From the NCBI GenBank assembly GCA_011389935.1, contig JAABTJ010000006.1, positions 62,001 to 126,000 of the forward strand: DNA of 64,000 nucleotides, written 5' to 3'. Below the pieces are notes generated by a model that saw nothing but the letters and a program-made list of their open reading frames with translations, ran no database searches and was not told the origin of the DNA. Position 1 is the first letter of the stretch, and every line of letters begins with the position of its first letter. Below are positions 54,669 to 63,989 of this stretch, in pieces. The DNA comes from Desulfobacteraceae bacterium (lineage in GTDB: Bacteria; Desulfobacterota; Desulfobacteria; Desulfobacterales; Desulfosalsimonadaceae). A program made the position numbers and the translations under genes.

Positions 54669-55154
54669 ATGTCAACACTTGACCATCCGGATATAACTCC
54701 GGAGATGAATGCAAGAATCGACGAGATTATCGCCGCGCACGTCAGTGAACCCGGTGCGGTCATTCCGGTGCTGCGGCTTTGCCAGGATGAAGTGGGGTAT
54801 CTTCCCGTGGAGCTGATCGATTATATCAGCAGGGGGCTCAATATTCCCAGAAGCGACGTATTCGGGGTGGCGACGTTTTATTCCCTTTTTTCCCTGACGC
54901 CGAAAGGGCGCCACAAAATCAGGGCCTGCCTTGGAACGGCTTGTTATGTGAAGGGAATCAAGGAGGTCATGCACCGGATCGGCAACACTTTTGGGCTCCA
55001 TGACGGTGAGACCACGGAAGACCGGCGCTTTTCGCTCGAGGCTGTCCGTTGTGTCGGGGCCTGCGGCCTCGCCCCTGTTTTGGTGGTAAATCAGGATACA
55101 TACGGGGATATTAAACCGGACAACGTGATCGACATATTGGAAAAATATGAATGA
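54669..55154 (+). CDS. NuoE-like [2Fe-2S] subunit of the formate dehydrogenase
   Basis: 161 residues. Same architecture as the hydrogenase subunit at 14306: SDVFGVATFYSLFSLTPKG, RACLGTACYVKG with two Cys, and RCVGACGLAPVLVV with two Cys, together binding one [2Fe-2S]. GAAAGGAT precedes the ATG. It should bridge NuoF (61 bases downstream) and FdhA. It begins 261 bases after the start of the divergent ferredoxin-like gene. Confidence 0.92.
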   Translation: MSTLDHPDITPEMNARIDEIIAAHVSEPGAVIPVLRLCQDEVGYLPVELIDYISRGLNIPRSDVFGVATFYSLFSLTPKGRHKIRACLGTACYVKGIKEVMHRIGNTFGLHDGETTEDRRFSLEAVRCVGACGLAPVLVVNQDTYGDIKPDNVIDILEKYE

Positions 55155-55214
55155 CAAGCGGTTTTTATTGCGAATTTGCTTCCCAAATATTGCATAGGTG
55201 TTCAGGAGAAAATA

Positions 55215-57002
55215 ATGAACCAGGCCAGGCTGGAGTTGATGCTTTGCGGTGGGACCGGTTGCCGGGCAAGCGGCAGTCATCCGTTCAAGGACGCCCTTGC
55301 CGCTGAAATCACGCGCCGGGAACTCGACGGCGAGATTCGTATTGTGGAAACCGGATGCAACGGGTTTTGCGCTGTCGGTCCGGTCATGCTTGTACTGCCG
55401 GAAGATGTTTTTTACCAGAAATTGCGGCCGGAAGATGTGCCGGAACTCGTGGAGGAGCATCTTATCAAGGGAAAGGTAGTGGAGCGCCTGCTGTACAAGG
55501 ACCCCGGAACGAAAAAGAGAATCCCTCTCATGCACGACATTCCCTTTTTCTCGAACCAGATGTTCTGGGCCATGCGAAACAAGGGGTATATCGATCCAGA
55601 GAAAATCGACGAATATATTGCCCGCGACGGATATTTCGGTGCGGCCCGGGCGCTTACGGAAATGTCGCCGGAAATGATCATCGAAGAAGTCAAGACATCC
55701 GGATTGCGGGGCCGCGGGGGCGCCGGTTTTCCTGCGGGCGTGAAATGGGAGTTTGCCAGCAAAACGCAAAGCGACATTAAGTACACCCTGTGCAATGCCG
55801 ACGAAGGGGACCCGGGTGCGTTTATGGATCGAAGCATACTGGAGGCCGACCCTCATGCGGTTCTGGAAGGCATGATCATCGCCGCGCGGGCCATCGGTTC
55901 CAGCAAAGGGTATATATATTGTCGGACGGAATACCCCCTGGCGCTTGCGCGGTTGGGGCTCGCCATCAAACAGGCGCGTGAATACGGTCTTCTCGGAAAG
56001 GATATTCTGGGCTCGGGCTTTGATTTCGATGTGGAGATCTACCAGGGTGCCGGTGCATTTGTCTGCGGAGAAGAAACGGCGCTGATGCGCTCCATTGAGG
56101 GGAGGCGGGGCATGCCCCGGCCCCGGCCGCCTTTTCCGGCGCACAAGGGGCTCTTCAACAAGCCGACCGTTTTAAATAACGTGGAAACCCTTGCCAATGT
56201 CGGTCAGATCATCCTGCACGGCGGCGAAAGATATGCTTCCGTGGGGACGGAGACCAGCAAGGGGACGAAGGTGTTTGCCATATCCGGGGATGTGAACAAC
56301 ATCGGGCTGGTGGAAGTCCCCATGGGGATTACCCTTCGAAAGATGATCTTCGAGATCGGCGGAGGCATTCCAAAGAAGCGGAAGTTCAAGGCGGTGCAGC
56401 TTGGCGGACCGTCCGGCGGCTGCATCCCCGAGCATCTTCTGGACACCCCGGTCGATTTTGAGGAAATTGCCAAGGTGGGCGCAATCATGGGTTCCGGCGG
56501 TGTCATCGTCATGGACGATCAGACCTGCATGGTTGACATGGCGCGGTTTTTCATGGATTTCATTCAGGAGGAATCCTGCGGAAAATGCACTCCCTGCCGG
56601 GAAGGAACCCGCCGCATCCTTCAAATCGTGGAGAGAATCTGCGAAGGGCATGGTGTGCCGGAAGACATTGAGACTCTGGAAGAACTTTCGGTCGTCATCA
56701 AAAACTCCTCTCTTTGCGGGTTGGGGCAGACCGCACCGAATCCGGTTCTGTCGACGCTTCGGTACTTCAGAGAGGAATACGACGCGCATGTCTATGAAAA
56801 GCGCTGTCCTGCCAAGCGCTGTGCGGCGCTGCTTGATTTCAAAGTGAACGAGGACAAGTGCACCAAGTGCGGGCTCTGCTACAAGGCCTGCCCGGTGGAT
56901 GCCATTGTCTGGAAGAAAAAGGAAGTGGCGTTTATCGACCAGGAAAAGTGTATTCAGTGCCTGAGCTGCTTCAGTGCGTGTAAATTCGACGCCATCGATT
57001 GA
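55215..57002 (+). CDS. NuoF-like NAD(P)H/FMN subunit of the formate dehydrogenase
   Basis: 595 residues. N-terminal [2Fe-2S] thioredoxin-like domain (CGGTGCRASGS; GCNGFCAVGPV), NADH/FMN core (RGRGGAGFPAGVKWEF near 165; CNADEGDPGAFMDRS; GAGAFVCGEETALM), SLBB region, [4Fe-4S] motif ESCGKCTPCREG near 452, and a C-terminal two-cluster ferredoxin domain (CTKCGLCYKACPVDA; CIQCLSCFSACKFDA). It is the standard form of which the hydrogenase NuoF is a fused variant. ATG 55215 follows AGGAG; an upstream in-frame ATG at 55176 is less likely. With FdhA and NuoE it could form a NAD-dependent or flavin-bifurcating complex. Confidence 0.93.
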   Translation: MNQARLELMLCGGTGCRASGSHPFKDALAAEITRRELDGEIRIVETGCNGFCAVGPVMLVLPEDVFYQKLRPEDVPELVEEHLIKGKVVERLLYKDPGTKKRIPLMHDIPFFSNQMFWAMRNKGYIDPEKIDEYIARDGYFGAARALTEMSPEMIIEEVKTSGLRGRGGAGFPAGVKWEFASKTQSDIKYTLCNADEGDPGAFMDRSILEADPHAVLEGMIIAARAIGSSKGYIYCRTEYPLALARLGLAIKQAREYGLLGKDILGSGFDFDVEIYQGAGAFVCGEETALMRSIEGRRGMPRPRPPFPAHKGLFNKPTVLNNVETLANVGQIILHGGERYASVGTETSKGTKVFAISGDVNNIGLVEVPMGITLRKMIFEIGGGIPKKRKFKAVQLGGPSGGCIPEHLLDTPVDFEEIAKVGAIMGSGGVIVMDDQTCMVDMARFFMDFIQEESCGKCTPCREGTRRILQIVERICEGHGVPEDIETLEELSVVIKNSSLCGLGQTAPNPVLSTLRYFREEYDAHVYEKRCPAKRCAALLDFKVNEDKCTKCGLCYKACPVDAIVWKKKEVAFIDQEKCIQCLSCFSACKFDAID

Positions 57003-57049
57003 CGGATTCGCAAACCAAAATCCGTTTGTCCGTATTCACATCCTCCCCG

Positions 57050-57766
57050 TCAGGACGTCTCCCACTGGCCGGATGCAAATGTGGTGTCTTGGTCATAGAT
57101 CTTGAAGACCCCTGTGTTCCCCTTGATTGTACAGCCGGCTTCAAGGGTTTCGATATGGTTGCCGATCTGTTTGTTGTAATGCAGATGAATCGATTTGAGC
57201 GTGCATGGGTCAAAGCCGCTGCGGCATAGCAGGGTCAACAGGTAGTCGAAATATACGGCATTGTTGACGTGATGAAGGGGGTCGTAATCCGTGGGACGCG
57301 TGGTGATGCGTGTTTTATGGTGCGGATTGAAATCCGCATCGGGTTTCCAGACGTCTATCTCAAAACGGGTGGCGGCCTGTTCCACCGTCCCGTATTTCTC
57401 GCCCGTATCCGGGGGGATTTTCAGCAGCCGGCGGGCGTCGAGATCGTAATAGAGCCACACGGTGCTTGCCGAAGCAACCCGGGTATCGCCGGCGTATAAT
57501 TCATACTCCCTGTAACTCTTGTACCCCTTTGACATTTTGTGCCATGTAACCGCCGTAACCGTTTCGCCGTAGCACGGGAAATGGTCGATTCCCGCTGCGA
57601 TTCGACTCAAAATCCAGCGGCGGGCGGGAGCGGTCAGGGCATTGTCCGCATTATCCGCATGCTTGCTGGACGCTTCCTGGAGCACGCGGAACAATGCGCC
57701 CAGGGTTATCCGGTAATCCGGGCCGATATCAAAATAGTTCAGCGCCCTTGTGATGGAGACCTTCAT
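57050..57766 (-). CDS. Acyl-ACP thioesterase-like double-hotdog protein
   Basis: 238 residues with two hotdog halves. The first has LGALFRVLQEASSKHADNA and RWILSRIAAGIDHFP; the second has TRPTDYDPLHHVNNAVYFDYLL, where D-x-x-x-H-V-N-N-x-x-Y is the acyl-ACP/4HBT catalytic pattern. It should release fatty acids from ACP or CoA. Convergent with the formate dehydrogenase genes; the ends are 48 bases apart. Confidence 0.82.
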   Translation of the reverse strand: MKVSITRALNYFDIGPDYRITLGALFRVLQEASSKHADNADNALTAPARRWILSRIAAGIDHFPCYGETVTAVTWHKMSKGYKSYREYELYAGDTRVASASTVWLYYDLDARRLLKIPPDTGEKYGTVEQAATRFEIDVWKPDADFNPHHKTRITTRPTDYDPLHHVNNAVYFDYLLTLLCRSGFDPCTLKSIHLHYNKQIGNHIETLEAGCTIKGNTGVFKIYDQDTTFASGQWETS

Positions 57767-57951
57767 TTGTATTTTGTCGTCCTCATAAGAATACGGATTG
57801 TTCTACGGGTTATTGTCACGATTGGTTTATCATAATTTGCAGGTAAATCGAACCAAAAATCGAGTGCAGCGTGTAAATCCGGAAGAGAAGGGATGACCCG
57901 GCACTGCGGCGCAGAATTGTATACCGGCGAATCATATGACCGGAGACAGTC

Positions 57952-58794
57952 ATGCTTGAAAATACCTTCTGCCATATCCAGGGGATCGGCCCCCGCACGG
58001 AAAAGCGGCTGTGGGAGGCGAATATACACAACTGGTATTCTTTTCTGGGCTGGCCGAAACCGTCTTTCAGCGCCGCAACCGTTACCGCTGCGTCCCGGAC
58101 GATTGCCGCCTCCATAACGGCCCTGGCAGCCGGTGATGCAAGCTGGTTTTACAATTGTCTGAACGCCGGCGAGCATTGGCGGATGTTCAAACAGTTCAAG
58201 CATAAAACCGCCTATATCGACATTGAAACCACAGGCCTCGACAGGGGCATGAGTATCATTACCACCATTGCCCTCTACGACGGAAAAACCATTTTTACCT
58301 ATGTCAACGGGGAGAATCTGGAACGCTTTGTTGATGATATTGCGGCCTACGATCTGCTCGTGACATACAATGGAAAGTCTTTCGACGTACCGTTTATCGA
58401 GTCTTTTTTTGATATCAGGCTCCCCCATGCCCATATTGACCTGCGATACGTGTTAAACAGCCTGGGGTTCAAGGGCGGGTTGAAACGCGTGGAAAAACGC
58501 TTCGGCATTTCGAGAAACGAACTGGAGGGCGTTGATGGGTATTTTGCGGTTTTGCTGTGGATGGAATACGAGACGCGCGCCGATCCCCGCGCACGGGAAA
58601 CCCTGATCGCATATAACGTGGAAGACGTCGTCAACCTTGAATTGCTGATGCACTATGCCTATAATCAGAAAATCAAGGATACGCCCTTTGCGCAGGATCT
58701 GATCATGGCGATCCCTCTCCGGCCGGAAGTGCCCTATGCGCCGGATGTGGATCTGGTCAATACCATTCGCCGCCGGTTTTTTACGGGCGGGTAG
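57952..58794 (+). CDS. YprB-like RNase H-fold nuclease
   Basis: 280 residues. An N-terminal helix-hairpin-helix-like stretch (HIQGIGPRTEKRLWEANI) precedes an RNase H-like exonuclease domain from about residue 80: KTAYIDIETTGLDRGMSII (DEDD first acidic pair), LLVTYNGKSFDVPFIESFF (second Asp), and ARETLIAYNVEDVVNLELL (third acidic). The catalytic acids of DEDD exonucleases are all visible. It is probably a 3'-5' DNA or RNA exonuclease of unknown substrate. Its stop shares a G with the GTG start of the next gene. Confidence 0.82.
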   Translation: MLENTFCHIQGIGPRTEKRLWEANIHNWYSFLGWPKPSFSAATVTAASRTIAASITALAAGDASWFYNCLNAGEHWRMFKQFKHKTAYIDIETTGLDRGMSIITTIALYDGKTIFTYVNGENLERFVDDIAAYDLLVTYNGKSFDVPFIESFFDIRLPHAHIDLRYVLNSLGFKGGLKRVEKRFGISRNELEGVDGYFAVLLWMEYETRADPRARETLIAYNVEDVVNLELLMHYAYNQKIKDTPFAQDLIMAIPLRPEVPYAPDVDLVNTIRRRFFTGG

Positions 58795-61700
58795 TGAACA
58801 TCTTTTTTCCAGCATTCGGACGATACGTGAAGATATTTACACGGAAACGGATGAAACAGTCGCTGGCAGCGCTACTGGTCTTTCTGGTAGCTGTGGCTGC
58901 CCTTTTCTTTGCACCTTTGGGGCCGTTGTTCTCCTTTTGGGCTGAGAAAAAGATGGAAAGCCTTGCCAATGCCCAGGTGTCTGTCGAAGGGTTCGGTTTC
59001 AGCCTGTATGGCGGTATAACGGCAAGGCGTCTGACCATCCATCCGCAAGGCCTTTCCAAAGAAACGCTCCTTTTGAAGGATGTGTCCGTTGAGCACGACT
59101 TCGGCGCCCTGCTCACCGGCCGGTACCGGGCCAGGCGGGTTCATATCGGCAGTGTGGAAGCGGCAGCGACCGAAAGCATTGCCCAATGGGGGCTATCGCT
59201 CATGGAGGACGTGGATTTTTCGGAGAGCCTGCCGGAGTTGGTGATCGGCGGCGGGAGGGTGGATCCGCGCCTGCCCGGTGATTTCAAGCCGGTTTTCCTG
59301 GAAGGCCTCCGTATATCCGCCCGTCCGGCGGAGGATGGGGACGTTTCCGGGACGATTTTTTTCACCATCGGCAAAAATGATGTAAAAATCAAGTTTGATG
59401 CGGACCGGGAGCACGGTTTTGTTCAGGCCGATCTCTTGGTGAGCGGATTTGATGTTTCTTTTCTTCCGGAGCTCGAAATCGCCGGGATCGGCATGGATCC
59501 GTCATCGCTGCGCGTTGACGGGGTGCTGACCGGTGCCGTAACCTTTTTGACCTCTACCCGTCAAGTGGTGGGAGACCTTGTTCTTAGCGGGATTACCGTG
59601 GCGCATCCTGCTTCGGGGATTGTGGCTGCCAACGGCCGTGCAGGGATCGCGCTCGCCGGCAGGGAAATTGTTTTTCACGGTGGGCAGCTTCAGGCCGCAG
59701 GCGGACGTATCGTCATCCCGAGGGCGGCAATTACACTGGAAGAAAACGGGATCGACACGTTCCGGTTCCAGGGGGAGGCAAAGGGGCTGGAACTCGCGCT
59801 TCTTGAAAAAATGGGCCTGTTTGCACTGCTGCCGGAACGGTTTCATCCCGGCCCCATTGATGCGGGGAGCCTTGATGGCGCCGTGAGCGGCATGTGGCGG
59901 ACGAAAGGCGGGTTTGATTACCATGCGGATATCGATATTCGGGAGGGTTCCTGGGCCCTGGAAGAACCGGGGATCGACATTTCTTCCTTTGCGGCCGACG
60001 CCGTTATCCAGACCGGGGGCAAAGTGACCGTAAAAAGCGCAAGCGCCCATTTCTGGGACGGTAGGGCCGAGGCGTCCGGCACCTTCGATGTTCTGGACAT
60101 GGAGATGGAAAACCCTGATTTCCATGTCCGTTTTGCGGATATTGCGCAAAATGATGCGTTGATGTCCCTGCTCCCGGAAGAGGTTCGGGAAGGCATCCGT
60201 TTTACCAGGCCTTCAAACGCAAGCGTCGGCGGCCACATCCAACTGTCGGGAGACGCGCTCTCTCTTGACGTGACGGTGCAGGCTGAAACGCTTTCCCCCC
60301 CGACGCTTCCGTACGTGTTTTCCAATGCCGCAGGAAACATCCGGTGGTCTACCGGGGCGCCGCGCGTGGTCTTTGAAGCGGTTTCGGGGGATATCGACGG
60401 CAGTCCGGTTCAGGGCGCCGGGGCCCTCTTGATAGAAGACCGGCTGGCAGCCGATTTTACCATCCAGGGGCAGGATATGCCCCTGGACCGGGAGATTCTG
60501 GACTGGTTGAACGTGGACTTGGGCGATTGGGAGGTCGGCGGCCGCTTTGATCTGGACCTCCAGGCCCGGCAGTGGCGTCCTGTTGAAAATTCCGTTGCCG
60601 GTTCATTGTCCGGGATTACTGCGCAGGTCGATGGAACGGATGTTTTCTTTTCCCATCCGGCGTATGGCCGGGTGGCGGAATCCTTGCAGGGACGCTTGAT
60701 CCAGGGGCCCGACGGCCTTGCGCTGGATCGCTGCGAGGGGCTTGTCCTTGGGATCCGGATGGAGGGGAGCGGCCGTTTCCCCCTGGATGATGGGGAGGAA
60801 GATCCGTATCTGCTTATTCATTCCGAAACGTTTGACCTGTCTTCGGAACGCTATGACCAACTGCCGTTTGACATAGGACTTGAAGGGGTGGAAATGGCGG
60901 GCCGGGCAAGTCTTACCGGTAAAATCGAAGCCGCCCGACAAGATGATTCTTTTGCCTTGTCCGGCAATATCGCCGCAACGATCGAGGATGCAACCATAAC
61001 GTACACCGGCCTGCCGATGGGCGCAAGCGGATCCCTGGTGTTTCGGTTTTCGGACAACGGTCATTCCGGCAGCATCTCCTTTGACGAACTGATGATCGGA
61101 AGATTCGCGGCGGAGCACTGTTCAGCCGATTTTACATACGATGCGCCCGCGCTTGTTTTTAGAAATATTCACATACTGGCGTACGGCGGCCGCATCGACT
61201 CCCTGTCCACACGGATCAATACGGCGGATAAAACCTGGGCGACACAATTCGGCATTTCCCGGATGAATCTGAAAACCCTTTCGAATTCATTCGAAATCAC
61301 GGAGGAACAGTCGTTGGAAGGGGAGCTGCAATCTACAGTCTCTCTGGAAGGACGTTCTTTTGCGGCGCAGGCGGTTAAAGGGAAAGGAGAGGTGGCGGTC
61401 AATAACGGGAAGCTCTACAGCTTCCCGATCCTGGTTGCGGTCCTACGCGTTTTGGATCTCAGGCTCCCCACCCAGAACCCGGCTACCGATGCATACGGGG
61501 TGTTCCACATTGAAAACGGCACGGTCAATGTGGAACACCTGCTTTTCAAGGGTGGGTCCATGCCGATTTATCTGGAAGGATTTATCGGTCTCCGAAACGA
61601 TGTGGGTTTTGCGGATCAGCCCGTTTATTTGCTGGTAACCCTGGCAAGAAACGATGGTATCCTGGATAGAATCCCCCTTGTCAACCTCCTTAAGCACCAT

Positions 61701-61868
61701 ACCATAGACTTTTTCCGCCGAATCATCCTCCAGGCCAGGGTGACCGGGACGATTGGCGATTACCAGGTTTCCACATTAAGCACGCCCGTAACGGTCCAGA
61801 TACAGAAGATGTGGTCCTTTTTTCAGAAAGTAACGCCATCCGCCGAAGAAATAGAGGATCTTTTTTAA
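58794..61868 (+). CDS. Large AsmA-like envelope protein
   Basis: 1024 residues. One N-terminal membrane helix (AALLVFLVAVAALFFAPLGP near 22-42) and then about 950 residues of repeated beta-strand pattern with an AsmA/YdbH-type C-terminal domain (GKGEVAVNNGKLYSFPILV; FKGGSMPIYLEGFIGL; ITARRLTIHPQGL early). Such proteins form long grooves carrying phospholipid between the membranes. The start is either GTG 58794, coupled to the nuclease stop, or ATG 58851, which places the helix at the very N-terminus; the second is as likely. Confidence 0.75.
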   Translation: MNIFFPAFGRYVKIFTRKRMKQSLAALLVFLVAVAALFFAPLGPLFSFWAEKKMESLANAQVSVEGFGFSLYGGITARRLTIHPQGLSKETLLLKDVSVEHDFGALLTGRYRARRVHIGSVEAAATESIAQWGLSLMEDVDFSESLPELVIGGGRVDPRLPGDFKPVFLEGLRISARPAEDGDVSGTIFFTIGKNDVKIKFDADREHGFVQADLLVSGFDVSFLPELEIAGIGMDPSSLRVDGVLTGAVTFLTSTRQVVGDLVLSGITVAHPASGIVAANGRAGIALAGREIVFHGGQLQAAGGRIVIPRAAITLEENGIDTFRFQGEAKGLELALLEKMGLFALLPERFHPGPIDAGSLDGAVSGMWRTKGGFDYHADIDIREGSWALEEPGIDISSFAADAVIQTGGKVTVKSASAHFWDGRAEASGTFDVLDMEMENPDFHVRFADIAQNDALMSLLPEEVREGIRFTRPSNASVGGHIQLSGDALSLDVTVQAETLSPPTLPYVFSNAAGNIRWSTGAPRVVFEAVSGDIDGSPVQGAGALLIEDRLAADFTIQGQDMPLDREILDWLNVDLGDWEVGGRFDLDLQARQWRPVENSVAGSLSGITAQVDGTDVFFSHPAYGRVAESLQGRLIQGPDGLALDRCEGLVLGIRMEGSGRFPLDDGEEDPYLLIHSETFDLSSERYDQLPFDIGLEGVEMAGRASLTGKIEAARQDDSFALSGNIAATIEDATITYTGLPMGASGSLVFRFSDNGHSGSISFDELMIGRFAAEHCSADFTYDAPALVFRNIHILAYGGRIDSLSTRINTADKTWATQFGISRMNLKTLSNSFEITEEQSLEGELQSTVSLEGRSFAAQAVKGKGEVAVNNGKLYSFPILVAVLRVLDLRLPTQNPATDAYGVFHIENGTVNVEHLLFKGGSMPIYLEGFIGLRNDVGFADQPVYLLVTLARNDGILDRIPLVNLLKHHTIDFFRRIILQARVTGTIGDYQVSTLSTPVTVQIQKMWSFFQKVTPSAEEIEDLF

Positions 61869-61893
61869 ATCCCCGGTTGCAGGTCCGGGGATT
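61868..61893. terminator. Possible hairpin between convergent genes
   Basis: AATCCCCGG and CCGGGGATT form a perfect 9-bp stem with an 8-base loop just after the AsmA-like stop. No T-tract follows on either strand (the T run is upstream), so termination efficiency is uncertain. Confidence 0.4.
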
Positions 61894-61931
61894 GCAGGCC
61901 TGTCGTTTACGGTCCCAACGCCGATCGTCAC

Positions 61932-62501
61932 TCATGGGCGCCCCCGGCTATGGCCGCAGGAAAGGGCGCCGGCAATGAGATGGGCGGTTCGCAGCGGTTC
62001 CGGTATGTTGCCGTGGATGGAAAACCGTTCAATGGTGGCGGCCGCCTGTTCGACGGACAATCCGATGGTTTGCACAAAAACGTTTTTGACGGGCGCCATC
62101 GGCCCGAGCCGGCGGATCAGTTCCCACTTGGACGGGCCGTGAGGGATGTGGCCGCCGGTCAATGCCCTGCAAATGGCATCCATATCGGGTTTCCTGCGAG
62201 CGACCACGAGAACCGGCGTACACAAGCGTTCGTAAATTTCGAAAACATCGATGACGTTAAATCCGGCAAAGGCAATCCCGCCCAGCATGATCAGGCGGAT
62301 ATGCTCGGGAAATCTCGATTTTTCAATGCGCTCGATAATTCTGGACGCCGCGTTGAAGCCGTCTTTTTCAACTTCGGCCATAAGCACGCCATCAAAGCGC
62401 AGCCCCGCGTAGACCGTGCCGACGATTGTAACATCGCCCCGGGCGTCTCTGTCGAATGGGGCATCGTCAAATCCCGCTACGTTTGAAAAACGTTTTCCCA
62501 A
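61932..62501 (-). CDS. DUF99 family protein (endonuclease V-like fold)
   Basis: 189 residues. Family hallmarks are present: GFDDAPFDRDARGDVTIVG at the start, LMAEVEKDGFNAASRI, IMLGGIAFAGFNVIDVFEIY and TPVLVVARRKPDMDAI. DUF99 is best known from archaea and is related in fold to endonuclease V; function is unproven. The start appears to be TTG at 62501 behind AAGGAGG; no in-frame ATG precedes the conserved region, and the ATG at 62511 is in another frame. A terminator immediately upstream separates it from the Fe-S protein gene. Confidence 0.78.
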   Translation of the reverse strand: MGKRFSNVAGFDDAPFDRDARGDVTIVGTVYAGLRFDGVLMAEVEKDGFNAASRIIERIEKSRFPEHIRLIMLGGIAFAGFNVIDVFEIYERLCTPVLVVARRKPDMDAICRALTGGHIPHGPSKWELIRRLGPMAPVKNVFVQTIGLSVEQAAATIERFSIHGNIPEPLRTAHLIAGALSCGHSRGRP

Positions 62502-62529
62502 GGTGTCATCTTCCTCCTTCGGGCGGATA

Positions 62530-62569
62530 AAAAAACGCCCCTGCCGGTTTCCCCAGGGGCGTTTTTTTT
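62530..62569 (-). terminator. Bidirectional rho-independent terminator
   Basis: ACGCCCCTG and CAGGGGCGT form a 9-bp stem with a 10-base loop, flanked by a run of A on the left and eight T on the right. It can act in both directions; it lies 50 bases after the stop of the leftward HdrD-like gene. Confidence 0.88.
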
Positions 62570-62618
62570 ATGGCAAAGAAGAACCGCGGTTCTCGAAAGC
62601 CGGCATATCAATGCCGGT

Positions 62619-63926
62619 TTATGCGCCGTACATCGCCACGTTTTTCAGGTCTTCTCCCAGATACTCCCGTTCGTTTTCGCCGAGAACACCGAGCGACAGG
62701 CCGATCAGCGTCCACAGGTGCAGCGTTTCCCATGCGTGCCCCCGGATATCGCTCATGTCATGGATCTGGGCGTGACAGTTGTGGCAGGGGGTAATGCAGT
62801 AGGGGGCGCCGGTGGCCAGGATCTGGTCCGCCTTCATTTTGCCGTATTGCCGGCGTTCCTCCGGGTATCCGGACTGGAGGAACCCGCCGCCGCCGCCGCA
62901 GCAGTAGTTGTTGGATTTGCTGGGGGCCATGTCAATGAAGTTTTCCTCACCGACGACGCTCTTGACCACGAATCGCAGGTCATCGGCGACCGGGTCCCCG
63001 AAAGACTTACGCACCAGCTGGCAGGGATCCTGAACCGTGAACTTGATTTTCAGGTCCTTGTTCCAGTCGGAAGTAACGTTCAGCTTCCCCTCTTTTATCC
63101 ACTGGGCGTACAGCTGGATGATGCTCTGGATTTCAAAATTGTGGGCAATGTTGAATTTTTTGAGTCCGACCCGGACTGCAAAGAGTTCGTGCCCTCATTC
63201 CGTATTGAGCCACACTTTGCAGCCAAGATCATCGACCGCCTTTGCCTTGATCTCCACGATGTGTTTCCACGATTCGTCGTCCGCCATGAACATGCAGTAG
63301 TTCTCCGCGGCCCATCCTTTTGACCCGTAAGTCCAGTCCGCTCCGACGATGTGAAGAATTTTCCAGAGCGGCACCATCTCGTCCGGTTCGGTGACCGGTT
63401 CGCGGGAATTCTGGTTGAGAAAATAATATGCCCCCTGCTTGTCAATGGGCGCCTGCATGTCCGCAAAATCGGGTTGGGCTTCGCGGTATTCCTCGAGCAC
63501 GTCTTCCACCACAAACTGGAAGTCCTCTTCGTTGGTCCCCATAGCGCTGCACGTATCATTTTTCAGGGCCATGTCGCACGATCCCAGTATGCCCTTGGGC
63601 CGCTGTTCCCGCGGCCAGCTCTGGCGCGCATAAAAAACGAGCTGGGGAATATTGATCTGCATCGGGCATACATAAATGCACCGCTGGCACATGGTGCAAT
63701 ACCATGCCCAGGGGCTTGTGGTGATTTCCTCGTCCATGCCCAGTGCGGCCATGCGAAGGAATTTGCGTGCATCCATTCCGCCGATGCCGGTTGCGGGGCA
63801 GCCCGATGAGCAGGCGCCGCATGTCAGGCAGAGATCAAGGTTCCCCCCTTCCGGAAGGAGTTCTTTTACCTTGTCGAGAAAACTGCTTTTGTGTTTTCCC
63901 CCCAGTTTGATTGCTGTTTCTCCCAT
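62619..63926 (-). CDS. HdrD-like Fe-S/CCG-domain oxidoreductase, probable selenoprotein (UGA 244)
   Basis: 435 residues if UGA 63197-63195 is read as selenocysteine. Two [4Fe-4S] motifs (CLTCGACSSGCPATG near 33; CTMCQRCIYVCPMQIN near 77) precede a CCG domain with C302-x39-C342-C343-x37-C381-x2-C384, the pattern that binds the noncubane clusters of heterodisulfide reductases. The UGA interrupts VWLNTE-U-GHELFAVRVG, where relatives are expected to carry Cys. The frame before and after the UGA is the same, protein-like and free of other stops, with a hairpin after it. GGAGG precedes the ATG. It is probably a cytoplasmic electron-transfer subunit; partners would lie beyond the window. Confidence 0.82.
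63159..63197 (-). promoter_or_regulatory. UGA codon and candidate SECIS hairpin of the HdrD-like gene
   Basis: On the minus strand TGA is followed after 12 bases by TTTG-C-AGTCC, loop GGGTC, GGACT-CAAA: nine base pairs with a single bulged C. The loop starts 23 bases after the UGA. Small loop with GG and U, and a bulge below it, fit bacterial SECIS elements. Confidence 0.65.
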
Positions 63927-63961
63927 ACAGTATCCTCCGTTTTCGCTGCGGATGTGGACCG

Positions 63962-63989
63962 ATATGGCAAAAAGCCGTTTCGGCCATAT
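63962..63989. promoter_or_regulatory. Inverted repeat upstream of the HdrD-like gene
   Basis: ATATGGC and GCCATAT are perfect arms 14 bases apart, about 35-60 bases before the HdrD-like start. It could be an operator or a terminator of an upstream gene outside the window. Confidence 0.35.

Noticed and set aside
63195-63197. Stop codon as the real end of a 243-residue Fe-S protein
   Set aside because: The following 191 codons in the same frame complete the CCG domain including the DPCQ, NYCCGGGGG and CHNC motifs; a premature end would remove them.
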